DNA from: Flavonifractor sp. An100
GTDB taxonomy: Bacteria > Bacillota > Clostridia > Oscillospirales > Oscillospiraceae
Direction: 5' to 3'
DNA length: 64,000 nt
Assembly: GCF_002161175.1 (NCBI RefSeq)
Contig: NZ_NFMA01000002.1
Span: forward strand, 124,001-188,000
How positions within the stretch are numbered: position 1 is the first letter of the stretch; each line of letters starts with the position of its first letter. The notes beneath the pieces were generated by a model, which was given only the letters and a program-made list of their open reading frames with translations, made no database searches and was not told the DNA's origin. Of this stretch, positions 25,320-34,682 are shown piece after piece. Made by a program: the position numbers and the translations under genes.

Positions 25320-26918
25320 TTATCTCCTGTTCTCGTAGGCGATTTCGTAATCGGATTTGGGGGTGTATTCCTCCTGGAGCTTGACCACTACCCGGCCGTC
25401 TAAAATGGTGACACTTCCATCAGAGGGATAAAGGGGCATAGCTTGAAATTCCGGGGAAGCCGAGATGGCCAGCATGGTTTCCTCACTGGGCTCCTCCATA
25501 GGGACGTTGAGCCAGTGGTTGAGGTAGTAATAGATGTGTTTGTTCAAAGGAAGAACGGAATTTAAGGGGACACTGTAATGGTCCACCTGCACATAGCTGG
25601 GAATCTGGGAGTAGATCTGGTCGGTGGGCAGAGCACCGACAATTGCCACTTCCATGCCCTCCTGATAGCCGGAGCAGCTCTCCACCCGGCCCAGCAGGCG
25701 GGTGACGTAGCTCTCAGTGGCCCGGTGGGCCTGGTCAGAGGCGGTATAAAGCAGATTGTTGGTATTCACACAGAACAGCAGCAGGGCGGCCGCCCAAAGG
25801 GCGGCGGTGGGGGCCAAGCATTTGCGCAGGGGGAGATGGAGAATGCCGTCCGCCATACCAATGAACATGAGAACGGCCAGGTAGACCGCCACAAAGGCGT
25901 ATTTCATCAGAGGAGTGGGCTGGGAGTAGGGGCTGAGCATCTGCATAAAGTTGATGCCAAGGGGAAGGAGAAGCAGCATAGCTACAGCGCCGATGGGTCG
26001 CCAAAGCTGACGGAATAACTGACGGCGGATGAGACAGGCAACCAGGCAGAAGCCCCCCAGAAGGAGAGCGGCCAGGTCCACCACCACCAGAAAGAGACTG
26101 GCAAAGCCGTTGGCAGAGCCGGGTAGAAAAAAGAAGGCAATGGCCTGCTTATAGGTGTCCAGAAGCAGGGAGGGCAGGCGGGAGAAGGGGTAGCCGGAGC
26201 TGGCCTGGTCCATTCCCAGGTAGGAGAGAAGCTCCAGATTTTTTACCCGCAGGAAAATCAAAAGGACCACATAATAGAGGACCGCACCCGCAACTAGAAA
26301 GGTGACCAACCGCAAACCCAGATGGAGGGTGCCGGAGAAGGTGGCTCGGCGATCTAGGGTCTGGCGTAGAACCACCAACAGGGACAGGGAGATGGCCACA
26401 GCGGCATAGGCCTGATAGGTGCCCATGGCCAAGGCCATAGCGATCACCCCGAGTAGCCAGCCCACCTGGCTGCGCTTGGCCAGCCACACGGATAAGACCG
26501 CCAGGAAAATAGCCAGACAGTAGGCCGAGGCAGTGAACATATAAAGAAAGGTGTATCCCAGACAGGGAAAGGCGGCCATCACAGCCCCGGCGATCATGGC
26601 CAGGGTCCGGCTGCGGAACACCAGCAGATCCACCGTGAGGGCGGCAGCCAGACTGAGGAACAGGATGGATAACAATCCGATGACGGCCGGCATCTGGGTG
26701 AAGTCATTGAGGGAGGAGGCATAATGGAGAAACCATCGCCCCGATATGGTCATCTGCTGGGTGTCATAGACCCGGCTGAGGCCGTCGGAGTTGGGAATCA
26801 GGTTGGTAAAGGCGTAGAGATGGGTGAGGTAGCCGGTGAGAAATGCGGACAAGAAAGCAGCCCGCTGAATGGGGGTGATGTGCCGCAAAAGACGGCGGCC
26901 CTGTGCATCAATGGTCAT
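25320..26918 (-). CDS. GtrII-like membrane glucosyltransferase
   Basis: 532 residues with about 10-12 membrane helices, followed by a C-terminal soluble part of about 120 residues. The segment NLIPNSDGLSRVYDTQQMTISGRWFLHY is typical of the 'glucosyltransferase domain' (GtrII) family. It is expected to pass the lipid-linked sugar delivered by the GtrB/GtrA proteins to an external polymer. In Gram-negatives this is O-antigen. Here the acceptor would be a wall polysaccharide or teichoic-type polymer, which is inferred. It is the first gene of the three-gene minus-strand operon. Confidence 0.85.
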   Translation of the reverse strand: MTIDAQGRRLLRHITPIQRAAFLSAFLTGYLTHLYAFTNLIPNSDGLSRVYDTQQMTISGRWFLHYASSLNDFTQMPAVIGLLSILFLSLAAALTVDLLVFRSRTLAMIAGAVMAAFPCLGYTFLYMFTASAYCLAIFLAVLSVWLAKRSQVGWLLGVIAMALAMGTYQAYAAVAISLSLLVVLRQTLDRRATFSGTLHLGLRLVTFLVAGAVLYYVVLLIFLRVKNLELLSYLGMDQASSGYPFSRLPSLLLDTYKQAIAFFFLPGSANGFASLFLVVVDLAALLLGGFCLVACLIRRQLFRQLWRPIGAVAMLLLLPLGINFMQMLSPYSQPTPLMKYAFVAVYLAVLMFIGMADGILHLPLRKCLAPTAALWAAALLLFCVNTNNLLYTASDQAHRATESYVTRLLGRVESCSGYQEGMEVAIVGALPTDQIYSQIPSYVQVDHYSVPLNSVLPLNKHIYYYLNHWLNVPMEEPSEETMLAISASPEFQAMPLYPSDGSVTILDGRVVVKLQEEYTPKSDYEIAYENRR

Positions 26919-27011
26919 GATCGTCCTCCTGGAGATGGGGGTGGAAGGATATGCAAGGCTATTATAGGCGGTTTGACGCTATTTTGCAAGAGAATCGGGG
27001 AGATCAGGGCC

Positions 27012-27046
27012 TTGTAACGGGAAAAACCCTCTGCTATAATAGGTTA
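27012..27046 (+). promoter_or_regulatory. rrf2 promoter with shared ATAGGTTA motif
   Basis: TTGTAA (27012-27017), 17 bp, TATAAT (27035-27040). The octamer ATAGGTTA at 27039-27046 overlaps the -10 end, and its complement TAACCTAT recurs downstream of the iscS -10. Autoregulation by the Rrf2 protein is a reasonable inference. Confidence 0.65.
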
Positions 27047-27063
27047 AAAAGGAGGGCGATCCT

Positions 27064-27513
27064 ATGATGGTATCCACAAAGGGGCGGTATGCGCTGCGGG
27101 TGATGATTGAACTGGCGGGCCGGGCCGGGGAGGGCTGGATTTCGTTGAAAGATGTAGCTCAGCGGCAGCAGATCTCAGAAAAATACTTGGAAGCCATCAT
27201 GAAAAGCCTGGTCAAGGAGGGCCTGGTGGAGGGCCTGCGGGGAAAAGGCGGGGGCTACCAACTGGCAGTATCTCCACAGGACTGTACCGTGGCCGCCATC
27301 CTGCGGGCGGCGGAAGGGTCGTTGACCCCTGTGGCCTGCCAGGGAATGGAGGGAATGTGCTGCCCACGCCAGGATCACTGTGCCACCCTTCCGGTTTGGA
27401 AAGGGTTGGAGGAGCTGGTCAACCAGTATCTGGATGGAATTACACTGGAGGAGCTAGTCCGGCAGGCAACGCAGTCGGGCAGCTGCAATGGAACAGACGG
27501 GGACCATACCTGA
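27064..27513 (+). CDS. Rrf2 family iron-sulfur/cysteine regulator (IscR-like)
   Basis: 149 residues. A winged helix begins MVSTKGRYALRVMIELA and contains the recognition region ISLKDVAQRQQISEKYLE. A Cys set C-x7-CC-x5-C (near residues 93-108) is placed as in cluster-binding Rrf2 proteins. It precedes iscS and iscU and very likely controls them in response to Fe-S status, as IscR does. AAAGGAGGGCG lies before the ATG. Confidence 0.92.
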   Translation: MMVSTKGRYALRVMIELAGRAGEGWISLKDVAQRQQISEKYLEAIMKSLVKEGLVEGLRGKGGGYQLAVSPQDCTVAAILRAAEGSLTPVACQGMEGMCCPRQDHCATLPVWKGLEELVNQYLDGITLEELVRQATQSGSCNGTDGDHT

Positions 27514-27516
27514 TCA

Positions 27517-27556
27517 AACCCCGCCCGCCGAATGGACGGCAAGGGCGGGGGTTTTC
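27517..27556 (+). terminator. Terminator after rrf2
   Basis: ACCCCGCCC and GGGCGGGGGT with an internal GCCG/CGGC pairing, then TTTT. It separates rrf2 from the iscS promoter. Confidence 0.8.
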
Positions 27557-27572
27557 GTCACTTAAAAACCTA

Positions 27573-27614
27573 TTGACAAAGTAGGAATTAAATGCTATCA
27601 TACAATTAACCTAT
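27573..27614 (+). promoter_or_regulatory. iscS-iscU promoter with TAACCTAT motif
   Basis: Consensus TTGACA (27573-27578), 17-bp spacer, TATCAT (27596-27601). TAACCTAT follows at 27607-27614, where a repressor would block initiation. An AT-rich leader of about 60 bp precedes iscS. Confidence 0.75.
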
Positions 27615-27680
27615 AAAAATTATATGTTTATAAAACGGATGTTTACCGACCGATAAACCAACGGGGGAAAGGAACAAGCT

Positions 27681-28868
27681 ATGATCTATTTGGATAACGC
27701 AGCTACCACCAAAACAGGGCAGGTCGCTCAGCAGGCCATGGTGGCCTGTATGGAAGAGTGCTGGGGAAATCCCTCCAGCCTGCATACGCCGGGACAGCGG
27801 GCGGCAGAGGTGCTGGAGCGGGCACGGGAGGAGATCGCCTCCGCCATCGGAGCCAGTGCCCAGGAGATCTATTTTACCAGCGGCGGCAGTGAGGCAGATA
27901 ACCAGGCCATCCGCAGCGCCGCTGCCCTGGGCCGGCGCCAGGGAAAGACTCACCTGGTGTCCACCGCCATTGAACACCATGCCGTTCTCCACACCCTGGC
28001 CGCTCTGGAGAAAGAGGGGTTCACGGTGACTTTGGTGCCGGTGGATGAGAGCGGCATCGTCAAGGTAGCGGATGTGGAGGCCGCTTTGCGGGAGGACACC
28101 GCTCTGGTGTCCGTGATGTTCGCCAACAACGAGATCGGTACCCTGCAGCCGGTGGAGGAGATCGGCCGGCTTTGCCGGGAGCGGAAAATTCCCTTCCACA
28201 CCGATGCAGTTCAGGCAGTGGGCCACGTACCGGTGGACGTGGAACAGCAGAACATCGACCTGCTCTCCCTCTCAGGACACAAGTTCCACGGTCCCCGTGG
28301 CGTGGGAGCTTTGTACGTCCGCCGCGGCCTGCCCCTGTTTCCCCTAATTGAGGGGGGAGCACAGGAGCGGGGCAAGCGGGCAGGGACAGAGAACACCCCA
28401 GCCATCGTGGGGATGGCCGCCGCGTTGAAGGAGGCCTGTGCCCACCGGGAGGAGAACGCCGCTCGGGAACGGAAGCTGCGGGACCAGCTTATCGCCGGCC
28501 TGGAGCAAATTCCTCACAGTGCCCTGAACGGGGACCGGGAGCGCCGCCTGCCCGGCAATGTAAATTTCTGCTTTGAAGGAATCGAGGGGGAGTCCCTACT
28601 GCTTTTGCTGGATGACAAGGGAATCGCCGCCTCCTCGGGTTCCGCCTGCACCTCCGGGTCTCTGGACCCCAGCCATGTGCTGCTGGCCATTGGCCGCCCC
28701 CATGAGGTGGCCCACGGCTCCCTACGGCTGACTTTGGGGGAGGAGACCACAGAGGAAGAGATTACCAAGACTATCCAGGCGGTGGAAGAGGTGGTGGCCT
28801 ACCTGCGGGCAATGTCCCCGGTTTGGCGCCAGCTTCAGAAAGGAGAGCGAGCTTATGTTATACAGTGA
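27681..28868 (+). CDS. iscS: Cysteine desulfurase
   Basis: 395 residues, NifS/IscS class. It has the N-terminal MIYLDNAATT, pyridoxal-phosphate Lys in SGHKFHGPRGVG (about residue 200), and the sulfur-carrying Cys in ASSGSACTSGSLDPSHVL (about 321). It removes sulfur from cysteine and hands it to the IscU scaffold, whose gene overlaps its 3' end by 14 bp. It may be called nifS in some annotations. Confidence 0.95.
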   Translation: MIYLDNAATTKTGQVAQQAMVACMEECWGNPSSLHTPGQRAAEVLERAREEIASAIGASAQEIYFTSGGSEADNQAIRSAAALGRRQGKTHLVSTAIEHHAVLHTLAALEKEGFTVTLVPVDESGIVKVADVEAALREDTALVSVMFANNEIGTLQPVEEIGRLCRERKIPFHTDAVQAVGHVPVDVEQQNIDLLSLSGHKFHGPRGVGALYVRRGLPLFPLIEGGAQERGKRAGTENTPAIVGMAAALKEACAHREENAARERKLRDQLIAGLEQIPHSALNGDRERRLPGNVNFCFEGIEGESLLLLLDDKGIAASSGSACTSGSLDPSHVLLAIGRPHEVAHGSLRLTLGEETTEEEITKTIQAVEEVVAYLRAMSPVWRQLQKGERAYVIQ

Positions 28869-29289
28869 AAAGGTCATGGACCACTTCCGCAATCCCCGGA
28901 ACGTGGGGGAGATCGAAAACCCGGACGGCGTAGGAGAGGTGGGTAACGCCAAGTGCGGCGACATCATGCGCATTACCTTAAAGGTGGAGGACGGGGTCAT
29001 TGCCGACGCCAAGTTTACCACCTTCGGCTGCGGCTCTGCCATAGCCACCAGCTCCATTGCAACAGAGATGATCATGGGAAAACCGGTGGAGGAGGCCCTG
29101 GAGCTATCCAATCGGGCGGTGGTGGAGGCGTTGGACGGCCTGCCCACTCATAAGATCCATTGCTCGGTGCTGGCGGAGGAGGCGGTGAAAGCCGCCGTCA
29201 AGGACTACTACGATAAAAACAACATCACCTACGACCCAAAAATCTTCTGCGGTCTGGAGTGTGGAAGCTGTCATCACCACGGAGAATAA
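28855..29289 (+). CDS. iscU: Fe-S cluster assembly scaffold
   Basis: 144 residues. The three cluster ligands are present in NAKCGD, FGCGSA and IHCSVLAE. It lies in the same operon as iscS and overlaps it. The C-terminus CGLECGSCHHHGE is Cys/His-rich, as in clostridial NifU-like proteins. It assembles 2Fe-2S or 4Fe-4S clusters for transfer to apoproteins. Confidence 0.95.
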   Translation: MLYSEKVMDHFRNPRNVGEIENPDGVGEVGNAKCGDIMRITLKVEDGVIADAKFTTFGCGSAIATSSIATEMIMGKPVEEALELSNRAVVEALDGLPTHKIHCSVLAEEAVKAAVKDYYDKNNITYDPKIFCGLECGSCHHHGE

Positions 29290-29333
29290 GAAACAGGGCG
29301 CCTGGAGTGGGAACTTCGGGCGCCCTGTTTTTG
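29290..29333 (+). terminator. Terminator after iscU
   Basis: AAACAGGGCGCC/GGGCGCCCTGTTT stem with a 13-nt loop and a T-run. It may also serve the convergent repair operon. Confidence 0.85.
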
Positions 29334-29336
29334 GGT

Positions 29337-30131
29337 TTAGGGAGAGGGAAGAAGGGCCGATTCCGACCGCTGGCTGGAGGGGGAGTCCGTCTGGAACTCC
29401 GTCATGCAGCCCCAATACCGTTTGGGCATGTGAGTCATGCGGCACTTTGGGTTGTACCGCCCCTCGATGGCAATGGTGTCGTAAAAGGAGCGCCACAGGC
29501 GGCGGTAGGATAGCTCCTCCTCCCCGGCGGGTCCCATCTGAAAATCCTCCACTGGGAGGATAGCCCATTGGCCGGGTTGGTAGAGAAGGGCCTCCTGGTG
29601 GGTGCGGTCGTGGAGGACAAAGCGCTCCTGGGGGTAGCGGGAGCAGAAGTGGGGGCGCAGCAGGGGGAGCACCCGGTTTTTGGGCTCAATTTCTCCCACC
29701 AAAGTGCCCGCCAGGTCGGAAAAACGGACAAAACCGGTGAACAGGTGGGCCTCATGCTCCAGGTGGAGCACTGCCTTACCCACCCGGTCCACCACCGGGT
29801 GGGTGAGGTCCCGGGTGAAGGCGGGACCTCGCTGAAATCCCTCCTGAATGAGCCGCCATAGCCACAGCTCCTTGTCCGGCAGACAGGTGAGAAAGCCTCG
29901 AGCCACCATGCGCTGTCCCTGGGCGCCCATCCGCTGGGCCAGCGAGCGGTAGACTCGCTTGGCGTGCTCCTCATGGGCGGGTATGGTCCGCATGGGGTAG
30001 AGGGAGCAGCAGGGGTCACCTGGTGTTCGGAACTCCACCGGCTCCTCCTGGTGGACGTAGCAGTCAAAGACACAGGAGAGAAAACCAGTAAAGGAGCCGT
30101 CATATTGGCAGCAGACCTGGGTGGGAAACAT
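29337..30131 (-). CDS. Putative DNA repair protein, TIGR03915 family
   Basis: 264 residues. The opening CCQYDGSFTGFLSCVFDCYVHQEEP and the ending with HMPKRYWGCMTEFQ match, from memory, the TIGR03915/DUF4130 family, which is almost always paired with the radical SAM repair protein encoded just upstream. The pair is separated by 12 bp. The exact chemistry is not established. The role in DNA repair rests on the family pairing and on the LexA-like box in the shared promoter. Confidence 0.85.
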   Translation of the reverse strand: MFPTQVCCQYDGSFTGFLSCVFDCYVHQEEPVEFRTPGDPCCSLYPMRTIPAHEEHAKRVYRSLAQRMGAQGQRMVARGFLTCLPDKELWLWRLIQEGFQRGPAFTRDLTHPVVDRVGKAVLHLEHEAHLFTGFVRFSDLAGTLVGEIEPKNRVLPLLRPHFCSRYPQERFVLHDRTHQEALLYQPGQWAILPVEDFQMGPAGEEELSYRRLWRSFYDTIAIEGRYNPKCRMTHMPKRYWGCMTEFQTDSPSSQRSESALLPSP

Positions 30132-30143
30132 GGGAAACTCCTT

Positions 30144-31406
30144 TCAGTGGTCGGCAAATAGGGACAATTGCTGAGGCATAGGGGCGGCCAGGGCGGGGGC
30201 CTCCAGGGAGATGAGATGGCGCAGCAGGCCGTCCTCCTTGACGTGAAGGCCAGAGAGAACCCGGCCCGAACAGGTGAGGAAGTATTGGGCCCGCTTGAGG
30301 ACCACGCCCAGCCGCTTGAGTCCCTCAAAAGTGAGGGGCCCCACCCGCCGGGCGGTGAGAATGCGCCGTGCGGAGCGTACTCCGATGCCCGGGACCCGGA
30401 GGAGAACCTCGTAGTCGGCCCGGTTGACCTCCACGGGAAAAAAGTCCAGATGTCGAAGAGCCCAGCAGCATTTAGGGTCCATGCGGGGGTCCAGATCGGG
30501 CTGATCCTCGTCTAAAATCTCTTCCGCCTGAAAGTGGTAGTAGCGCAGCAGCCAGTCGGCCTGGTAGAGCCGGTGCTCCCGGAGTAGAGGAGGCTGGAAG
30601 GTCTGGGGAGTGGGGAGGAGGGGGCTGGTGGAGACGGGCATATAGGCCGAATAAAAGACCCGCTTAAGCTGGTATTTCCGATAAAGCCCTTGGGAGAGGG
30701 TGAGAATCTGTCGGTCTGTCTCCGGAGTGGCTCCAATGATCATTTGGGTGGACTGGCCCGCAGGGGCAAAGCGGGGAGCGTGACGGTATACCTTCAGCTC
30801 CTGACGGGACACCGTGATGCCGTCCCGAATCTGTTTCATAGGGGCCAAAATGGCCTCCTTCTTTTTGTCCGGGGCTAGCTGGGAGAGACTGGGGGCGCTG
30901 GGCAGCTCGATGTTCACCGACATCCGGTCGGCCAGCAGCCCCAGCCGCTGGGTGAGAAGCGGGTCGGCACCGGGGATGGCCTTGGCGTGGATATAGCCAC
31001 CAAAGCGGTACTCTTCCCGCAGCAGGCGCAGGGTTTCGATCATCCCTTCCGTGGTGCGGTCGGGGCTGCCCGACACCGCCGAGGAGAGAAAGAGTCCCTC
31101 GATGTAGTTGCGGCGGTAAAATCCCATGGTCAGCTCGCACAGCTCCCGGGGAGTGAAGGCGGCCCGGGGCACATCGTTGGAGCGGCGGTTGATGCAGTAT
31201 TGGCAGTCGTAGACGCATACATTGGTCATCAACACTTTTAATAAGGAGATGCACCGCCCGTCCGCGGAGAAGGAGTGGCAGCAGCCGGCCAGCGTGGTGC
31301 TGCCGATGGTCCCCGGCCGTCCCGCCCGGTCCAGACCGCTGGAGGTACAGGCGGCGTCGTATTTGGCCGCGTCGGCCAGAATATTCAGCTTGTCCAGCAG
31401 CTCCAA
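30144..31406 (-). CDS. Putative DNA modification/repair radical SAM protein, TIGR03916 family
   Basis: 420 residues. The cluster motif is CVYDCQYCINRRS (about residues 64-76), and a C-terminal helix-hairpin-helix (VNRADYEVLLRVPGIGVRSARRILTARR) is suited to DNA binding. It starts with TTG, with GGAGGG six bases upstream. It heads a two-gene operon with the TIGR03915 gene, behind a consensus sigma-A promoter that carries a LexA-like box. Expected role: repair of a base lesion by radical chemistry, as in spore photoproduct lyase, but the lesion is unknown. Confidence 0.88.
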   Translation of the reverse strand: MELLDKLNILADAAKYDAACTSSGLDRAGRPGTIGSTTLAGCCHSFSADGRCISLLKVLMTNVCVYDCQYCINRRSNDVPRAAFTPRELCELTMGFYRRNYIEGLFLSSAVSGSPDRTTEGMIETLRLLREEYRFGGYIHAKAIPGADPLLTQRLGLLADRMSVNIELPSAPSLSQLAPDKKKEAILAPMKQIRDGITVSRQELKVYRHAPRFAPAGQSTQMIIGATPETDRQILTLSQGLYRKYQLKRVFYSAYMPVSTSPLLPTPQTFQPPLLREHRLYQADWLLRYYHFQAEEILDEDQPDLDPRMDPKCCWALRHLDFFPVEVNRADYEVLLRVPGIGVRSARRILTARRVGPLTFEGLKRLGVVLKRAQYFLTCSGRVLSGLHVKEDGLLRHLISLEAPALAAPMPQQLSLFADH

Positions 31407-31423
31407 AGTAATCCCTCCAGAAA

Positions 31424-31469
31424 CGAACGTTTGTACGAATAATTATAGAACCTATGTTTGAAAAGTCAA
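31424..31469 (-). promoter_or_regulatory. SOS-type promoter with LexA-like box
   Basis: Minus strand TTGACT (31464-31469), 16-bp spacer, TATAAT (31442-31447), followed by CGTACAAACGTTCG (31424-31437). This differs from the Gram-positive LexA consensus CGAAC-N4-GTTCG by a single base. Confidence 0.8.
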
Positions 31470-31553
31470 GTGGAAAATGAAGTAAAAAGCTGGAAGGGGA
31501 GGGGGGTTCTTTGTGGGGAATGGGGAAAAGTGTGGCCCCGGCAAAAATTCGAC

Positions 31554-31625
31554 TTGACTTTCGGCGGAAACCCCATATAATAATGCTCAAGCATTTTATC
31601 TAAAATATTTTAACTAAAATGCTTG
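31554..31625 (+). promoter_or_regulatory. Fatty-acid operon promoter and 38-bp double palindrome
   Basis: TTGACT (31554-31559), 16-bp spacer, TATAAT (31576-31581). From the expected transcription start, 31588-31625 is a dyad of 38 bp (CAAGCATTTTA against TAAAATGCTTG). Its core is two adjoining 14-bp palindromes, ATTTTATCTAAAAT and ATTTTAACTAAAAT. This is a strong operator candidate for the FabT-like MarR protein at the end of the operon. Confidence 0.75.
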
Positions 31626-31661
31626 AATGAATTTTAACAATGATGAGAGGAAGTTTCTATT

Positions 31662-31898
31662 ATGGAGATCACGTTTGAGAATGTGCGCGACATCATCGTC
31701 AACACCCTGAGCTGCGACGCTGACCAGGTGACCCTGGAGACCAATCTGTTTGAGGACCTGGAGGCCGATTCCCTGGAGGCCGTGGAGCTGTCCATGGCTC
31801 TGGAGGAGGCCTTTGGTGTGGGCATTGCCGACGAGGACATGGCCAACATCAAGACCGTCAACGACATTGTGGAGTACATCAAGAGCAAGGTTCAGTAA
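31662..31898 (+). CDS. acpP: Acyl carrier protein
   Basis: 78 residues, acidic. The phosphopantetheine Ser stands in EDLEADSLEAVELSMALEE. It carries acyl intermediates between all the enzymes encoded downstream. It is the first gene of the operon. Unlike most ACPs the usual DSL motif is preceded by Ala (ADSLEAVE), a common clostridial variant. Confidence 0.95.
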   Translation: MEITFENVRDIIVNTLSCDADQVTLETNLFEDLEADSLEAVELSMALEEAFGVGIADEDMANIKTVNDIVEYIKSKVQ

Positions 31899-31930
31899 GT
31901 CCAAAAAACAGCAAGCAAGGAGGGGAGCCC

Positions 31931-32368
31931 ATGGAATTACAGGAGCTTTATGATCTGATGGAGCGGTTTTCCCGTTCCGGGCTGACCGAGCTGGAGTGGA
32001 AGAAGGAGGGCGAGGAGATCGTCCTGCGTCACACCCCTGCTCCCGTGGTACAAGCCGCGGTGGCCGCGCCCGTGGCCGCAGCCGTCCCCGCGCCGGCCGT
32101 GCCGGCTGCCGCCCCCAAGGCGGAGGAGGGGGATTTGGTGAAGGCGCCCCTGGTGGGCACCTTCTACGCTGCCCCCGCCCCCGGGGAGGAGCCCTTTGCC
32201 GCACCGGGCAAGCAGGTGAAGAAGGGGGAGACCCTGTGCCTCATCGAGGCCATGAAGATGATGAGTGAGGTCCCGGCTCCCGCCGACTGTGTGGTGGAAG
32301 AGGTCCTGGGCCGGGATGGAGAGGCGGTCGGCTTCGGCGACCCCCTGTTCCGGATTCGGAAGGTGTAA
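31931..32368 (+). CDS. accB: Biotin carboxyl carrier protein of acetyl-CoA carboxylase
   Basis: 145 residues: an N-terminal helical part, an Ala/Pro-rich linker of about 30 residues, then the biotinyl domain with the biotin Lys in IEAMKMMSEV. It works with AccC, AccD and AccA encoded next to make malonyl-CoA. AAGGAGGGGAG lies before the ATG. Confidence 0.95.
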   Translation: MELQELYDLMERFSRSGLTELEWKKEGEEIVLRHTPAPVVQAAVAAPVAAAVPAPAVPAAAPKAEEGDLVKAPLVGTFYAAPAPGEEPFAAPGKQVKKGETLCLIEAMKMMSEVPAPADCVVEEVLGRDGEAVGFGDPLFRIRKV

Positions 32369-32372
32369 GGGT

Positions 32373-33767
<1,395 letters not shown>

Positions 33768-33768
33768 G

Positions 33769-33798
33769 AAAAGGGCCCAAGGAGACGAGGGCCCTTTT
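33769..33798 (+). terminator. Hairpin between accC and accD
   Basis: AAAAGGGCCC and GGGCCCTTTT form a perfect 10-bp stem with a 10-nt loop and a short T-run. Because the operon continues, it is more likely a partial terminator or RNA-stability element. Confidence 0.6.
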
Positions 33799-33827
33799 GA
33801 CCGGCGCTTTCTGGAAAGGAGTACCCA

Positions 33828-34682
33828 GTGAACCGATTTTTCACTCAGCGCCGGGATCGGCTGCTGACCTATCAGGCCATGCGGGAGGGGAAAATCACCG
33901 CCGCCCGCCGCTCTCCCTGCCCCTCCTGCGGGGCAGAGACGCCGGCCACCGACTGGAGCCATAATCTGCAGGTTTGTCCCAAGTGCGGCTATCACCGGCC
34001 CATTGGGGCTTATTACCGCCTTTCTATGATTCTGGATCCCGGTTCCTTCCAGGAACTGGAGGAAAAGCTGTCCCCCTCCGACCCTCTGGACTTCCCCGGC
34101 TACCCGGAGAAGTTGGAGGCTCTGGAGGAGGAGACCGGCCTGCGGGACGCGGCAGTGGCCGCCGTGGGCAAGGTCCAGGACCACAAGGCGGTGTTTGTTG
34201 TGTTGGACAGTCGGTTTCTCATGGGCAGCATGGGAACGGCGGTGGGAGAGAAGGTGGCCCGGGCGGCGGAGTACGCCGAACGGCATAAGCTCTCTCTGGT
34301 GATCTTTGCCGCCAGCGGCGGGGCCCGGATGCAGGAGGGCATTTTTTCCCTGATGCAGATGGCCAAGACCGCGGCAGCCATCCAGCGCTTCCAGTCTAAG
34401 GGAGGGCTGTATATTTCCTGCTTGACCCACCCCACCACCGGCGGCGTGACGGCCAGCTTTGCTTCCCTGGGAGACATTATGCTCTCCGAGCCAGGAGCCC
34501 TCATCGGCTTTGCCGGGCCCCGGGTCATTGAGCAGACCATTGGGGAGAAGCTGCCCGAGGGGTTTCAGCGGGCGGAATATCTGCTGGACCACGGCTTTTT
34601 GGACCAAATCGTGCCCCGGAGCCAGTGGAGGCATGTGCTGGGTCAGCTGTTGAGCCTGCATGAAAAGGGGGGACGGTCATGA
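33828..34682 (+). CDS. accD: Acetyl-CoA carboxylase, carboxyltransferase beta subunit
   Basis: 284 residues. A four-Cys zinc ribbon at the N-terminus (CPSCGAETP, then CPKCGYHRP) is followed by the carboxyltransferase fold (ASGGARMQEG, THPTTGGVTASFA). It pairs with AccA to transfer CO2 from biotin to acetyl-CoA. It starts with GTG, with GGAAAGGAG upstream, and its 3' end overlaps accA by four bases. Confidence 0.95.
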   Translation: MNRFFTQRRDRLLTYQAMREGKITAARRSPCPSCGAETPATDWSHNLQVCPKCGYHRPIGAYYRLSMILDPGSFQELEEKLSPSDPLDFPGYPEKLEALEEETGLRDAAVAAVGKVQDHKAVFVVLDSRFLMGSMGTAVGEKVARAAEYAERHKLSLVIFAASGGARMQEGIFSLMQMAKTAAAIQRFQSKGGLYISCLTHPTTGGVTASFASLGDIMLSEPGALIGFAGPRVIEQTIGEKLPEGFQRAEYLLDHGFLDQIVPRSQWRHVLGQLLSLHEKGGRS

